A stretch of DNA of 64,000 nucleotides, from positions 186,001 to 250,000 of the forward strand of contig CAJQUW010003035.1 in assembly GCA_907163375.1 (NCBI GenBank). Direction: 5' to 3'. Under the pieces are notes generated by a model, which saw only the letters and a list, made by a program, of their open reading frames with translations, did no database searches and was not told where the DNA came from. Positions 60,772-64,000 of the stretch are shown piece by piece. This stretch comes from Prostheceraeus crozeri. Taxonomy: Eukaryota; Platyhelminthes; Polycladida; Euryleptidae. A program made the position numbers and the translations under genes. Position 1 is the stretch's first letter. The number at the start of each line of letters is the position of its first letter.

Positions 60772-61514
60772 CCGTATTTCTTTGAATATGAGACGCCCTT
60801 GAATAAGAGACGCATGTACAAAAAATAGACTGCTATAGACATATTACATGCAGGCTATTGTAATGTGGTAGCTCCATCCGCCTGAGCGATTATTAGGCCT
60901 ACTTATCTTAGTAAAATAAGTCAGTCTACTAGTAAATACCGGGTATCAGGACCAATATTGTATAATATATAAGGCTTCTTGTCGTTGTACATCCAGTACA
61001 TGCAGGCCTACTTAAGGTTACTTCATCTACCATTTAAGGAGGCATTATGCGGTAGCTTCCTTTGCATTTGGAGTCATGTACCGGTCGGTAACTTTTGCTG
61101 TAAATACTACTTGATTATCGGTATTTTCGTTTCGGTAAATTCAGATCTAGTCTACATGTATAGTGGCCAACATGTACTGGTATATGAATGTATTAGATGA
61201 GTCTACAAGATATGCTACTACAAACCATAAAACTCCTTTCATTTCCAAAATATCTGAATTATGATAAAGCGTATATTTGTAAGAAAAATTACTGGCGAAA
61301 TTTGCCCATGAAATAGGCCTAAGTGAGGAATGCAAAGGTTACCTAAGAGAATAGCAGCAAAAAACTAAGACATCTTTTTCTAATGAAAGAATGAAAACTT
61401 GAACATTTGATAAATAAGGGACGCCCTTGAATAAGAAACGCCCCTGAATAAGAGACGCATTAATCAGGGATCTGAAAAAAATAAGAGACGCGTCTCTTAT
61501 TCAAAGAAATACGG
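60772..61514. mobile_element. TA-flanked MITE with GAATAAGAGACGC repeats
   Basis: The ends CCGTATTTCTTTGAATA and its complement TATTCAAAGAAATACGG are flanked by TA (60770-60771 and 61515-61516). Several copies of GAATAAGAGACGC-like sequence lie just inside both ends (60784-60812 and about 61422-61503). There is no coding capacity. The TA duplication is compatible with a Tc1/mariner-type mobiliser, but this end sequence could belong to another superfamily. Confidence 0.82.
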
Positions 61515-61516
61515 TA

Positions 61517-62785
61517 TGCGATTTGATTATTTTTGAAACAGTGTAGTCTTCCCAGTGTACACGGGTCGAATTGCCACGTATTTCCGCAACAAGTAAAATG
61601 CGAAATTACATAATGTGGGTAACTTTTTACCTTCCTTCGTAAGAGGAGAATGAAATAGTTCAAAACTTCAATCTTGCTACTCTGATATCTTGAAGTGTAC
61701 TAGAACACATCTGTGATTCTCCTGACAGTCATGACTTGTTAATTTACATCCTCGACAGAATGTTGTTTTACATTGTAGATGATCAGTATAATTGCAAATC
61801 TCGTTCTACTTTCTTTGAGATAATAAACTTTTATGTCTACTACAATCAAAATGGAAATTTGTTAATCAAATCTGACGCATCAGCAATCATATCCATAAAA
61901 CGGTAATTAGAAATTATTGAATCCTTGTGCTACTCTCACAAAGTTGATACCAGTGGCGGTAGAATGGCTAATTTCGCTGTCAAGCAAATACGAGAATGAG
62001 TTTATTTTCCTTCGTACAAAACAAAGAGCATCCGTTCATTGAATTAGTTTATCTCGCATTGTGTGGTAAGATACATGTCTCGTTTTCTTTTTCCTGATGG
62101 AAAACAATATGACTCTTTTGTTAACTACAATCAATTCCATTTAATCGACTATTCTAACTCCAACGTCTCACTTATTCCACCTCTTTTAATTTGCATATGA
62201 GATAATCTCACAGCTTGATTGTTTACTTAACAAATGCGTCAATTCATTATTTGTTCTAATTCAACTGGAAAAAGTAAAGTACAAAAACATTGCATAAACT
62301 GTTCAGTCTTCTTTCCATTGACGCAATTCTCTGAAAATCAAAATTTTACTTTTCTTTTTGGTAGTTTTGAGTGTAGACTTGTTGATTCTCTGTAATATAC
62401 GGAGAAGAAAATGGGGACGTGAAATATACAAATTGGTAGTTTACTTGATATCAAAGTAACAAGATAAGGGTGCATCTTTTGTAAAAGTCTGTGAGGGTGA
62501 TTTGTATTGTGCGTAATTGAGCTATGGCACAATGTGGAAAGGAGAAGGCGGCATTGCATCTGGTAATGATGATATCTCTATCCATGCATGTGAAAGATGT
62601 TTAAGAAATCTCAATCAGCGTAAATCTCCATGTGTATTCATAGCATTCTTCAGACTATCTATGGTACTATTTGCTAATAAGCGGTCAACAATGATGAAAA
62701 AAATCGGTCATATAATGGCTAGGGTAATTATAATAATATCATAGATTTATCAATTGAACCTCTATAAAATTTTACCGACAACTCT
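61517..62785. other. Gene-free DNA
   Basis: No gene or repeat boundary can be supported here. Confidence 0.4.
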
Positions 62786-62793
62786 GATACATC

Positions 62794-62900
62794 CATGGAC
62801 GCCTAGATATATGAAGCACACATAAGCTAGATTGTCTTAATTGACGCAGAATAAAATGAAATGAAATAAAATATGGTGCTTCAGATATCTAGGCGTCCAT
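62794..62900. mobile_element. CATGGAC MITE, copy 2 (107 bp)
   Basis: The ends CATGGACGCCTAGATAT and ATATCTAGGCGTCCAT nearly meet around a short centre. GATACATC at 62786-62793 and 62901-62908 is a perfect 8-bp duplication. The ends resemble the element at 22312-22738 (one changed base in CATGGAC-T/G-CCTAGATAT). Confidence 0.85.
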
Positions 62901-62960
62901 GATACATCACACTGGGCATAGTTCTGTATAGTACCATAGATAACTTAAACAATGTAATTA

Positions 62961-63030
62961 TAGGTTCTCCGACACTAATGTAGAAATATGCAGATCAAAT
63001 GCAGAATATGCAAATTAGATATCACCTTTT
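62961..63030 (+). repeat. Direct repeat, copy 1
   Basis: About 70 bases containing GCAGATCAAATG and GAATATGCAAATTAGATATC recur at 63749-63818 in the same orientation. Short degenerate copies of AGATCAAATG also occur between 63050 and 63140. Confidence 0.85.
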
Positions 63031-63250
63031 GCAAATGAAATATTATTTTCAGATCAAATGAAGACATATGCAGTATGAAATGTGGGAGCATAGAAATGGA
63101 TGTGATCAAATGTAGAAATATACAGATCAAATGTAGCTGCTCATCAATAAATTGTACAGATTAATCATCAATCACTGTAGAGACTATCACTTAGGATGAT
63201 GATGACAGATTCCAGTGTCATTCAAGGTAGTAGTCAGTCAATTTAGTATT

Positions 63251-63983
63251 GTATCACTAATGTACATGTAGCTCATGCATCGTGCTAACCAAGTCGAGAA
63301 TTGAAAAGATAAAACAAATTGATGAATTTGATGCAAACACTAAAACATGCATTAACTCCTCTGTTGCCATTTGTGGGCTTGAAGATGCCCCACTGAAAGA
63401 AATTCCACACACGTCCAGATGGTTTCGCTGAGTGGTTACTTCAAGAATAAGCGAATTCAAGAATTCTAGGGCTAGCATTGAGTCTCCTTCAAGATCTCAA
63501 AATACAGCGAGAGGGTCGCTTCAATTTTGAGCAGCTAGTCTGGAGCGCCATCTCTCATTGCCTTCGTTGCTTCGTCGCTTTCAAGAAGATTTCAGCCCCA
63601 TTACAGATCATCGCATCTGTCAAAAGCGTGAAAATCAAATCCGGCGGTCACACGGCCCAAATAGCCACACCTGTCACAAAAAAACTGCATAATCAGAAAA
63701 TGGAGATGTGAGATTGATGGGGTTCGCGCAATCATAGCTCAGACTTTATAGGTTTTCCGACATTAATGTAGAAATATGCAGATCAAATGTAGAATATGCA
63801 AATTAGATATCACCCTTTCGAATTTCTTTCAGTGGGGCATCTTCAAGCCCACAAATGGCAACAGAGGAGTTAATGCATGTTTTAGCTTAAACATTGTTTG
63901 CATCAAATTCATCAATTTGTTTTATCTTTTCAATTCTCGACTTGGTTAGCACGATGCATGAGCTACATGTACATTAGTGATAC
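63251..63983. repeat. Long inverted repeat (154/164-nt arms)
   Basis: The left arm (63251-63404, starting GTATCACTAATGTACATGTA) and right arm (63820-63983) are near-perfect complements apart from about ten extra bases in the right arm near 63885. They enclose about 415 bp, including the second copy of the 70-base direct repeat. A foldback transposon is likely, with TAT possibly duplicated at both outer edges. The open frame at 63478-63711 inside has no recognisable domain. Confidence 0.83.
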
Positions 63984-64000
63984 ATATTAAATGTTATGAG

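Overview
The window is AT-rich nuclear DNA from an animal, most likely an aquatic invertebrate. The reasons are spliced transposase genes with consensus GTAAGT-type introns, Tc1/mariner and piggyBac DNA transposons, Penelope-like and restriction-endonuclease-type retroelement remnants, many short MITEs and very little host coding sequence. I cannot name the species. No bacterial operons, CRISPR array, rRNA or canonical tRNA gene was seen.

Only one stretch looks like an ordinary host gene: a minus-strand single-exon gene (24643-25431). It encodes a small type I membrane protein with a signal peptide, a cysteine-rich ectodomain carrying a WxxWxxW motif, one transmembrane helix, and a tail with PPSY and LPPKY motifs. 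Almost everything else I can explain is mobile DNA.

1-14 kb: MITEs with 8-bp duplications (1215-2244, 2674-3507, 11286-11661) and a TTAA-flanked foldback (12367-12677). 14-18.6 kb: a piggyBac-type element (14066-18549) with TTAA flanks, 16-bp perfect terminal repeats, eight copies of a 14-bp palindrome near its ends, and a spliced transposase gene reduced to its N-terminal half. 18.9-20.5 kb: a Tc1-like transposon with a DD34E transposase. 22.3-22.7 kb: another MITE.

26.3-38.3 kb: a nested structure. A piggyBac element (26318-38347) has been split by a 9.8-kb transposon (26709-36504) with 4-bp duplications. The inner element carries its own decayed multi-exon gene of a poorly described transposase-like family. 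Removing the inner element leaves a piggyBac of about 2.2 kb, the usual size.

38.4-41.0 kb: a tandem array of 33 units, exactly 79 bp each, every unit carrying tRNA-like A-box and B-box promoter sequences. 41.5-55.5 kb: a terminal-repeat element, the 3' end of a restriction-endonuclease-type retrotransposon, a TTAA-flanked hairpin, a second Tc1 copy cut by a Penelope reverse transcriptase fragment, a hAT-like element, a second CATAGAGTAG MITE, a GIY-YIG remnant, and a GGGCCTGTTTCAT element with the third CATAGAGTAG MITE inside it. 56-64 kb: dispersed repeats, a Harbinger-like MITE, a TA-flanked MITE and a long inverted repeat at the right edge.

The transposon genes do not form a pathway. Each is broken or truncated except the Tc1 frame at 19463-20350, which is open but lacks its N-terminal DNA-binding segment.
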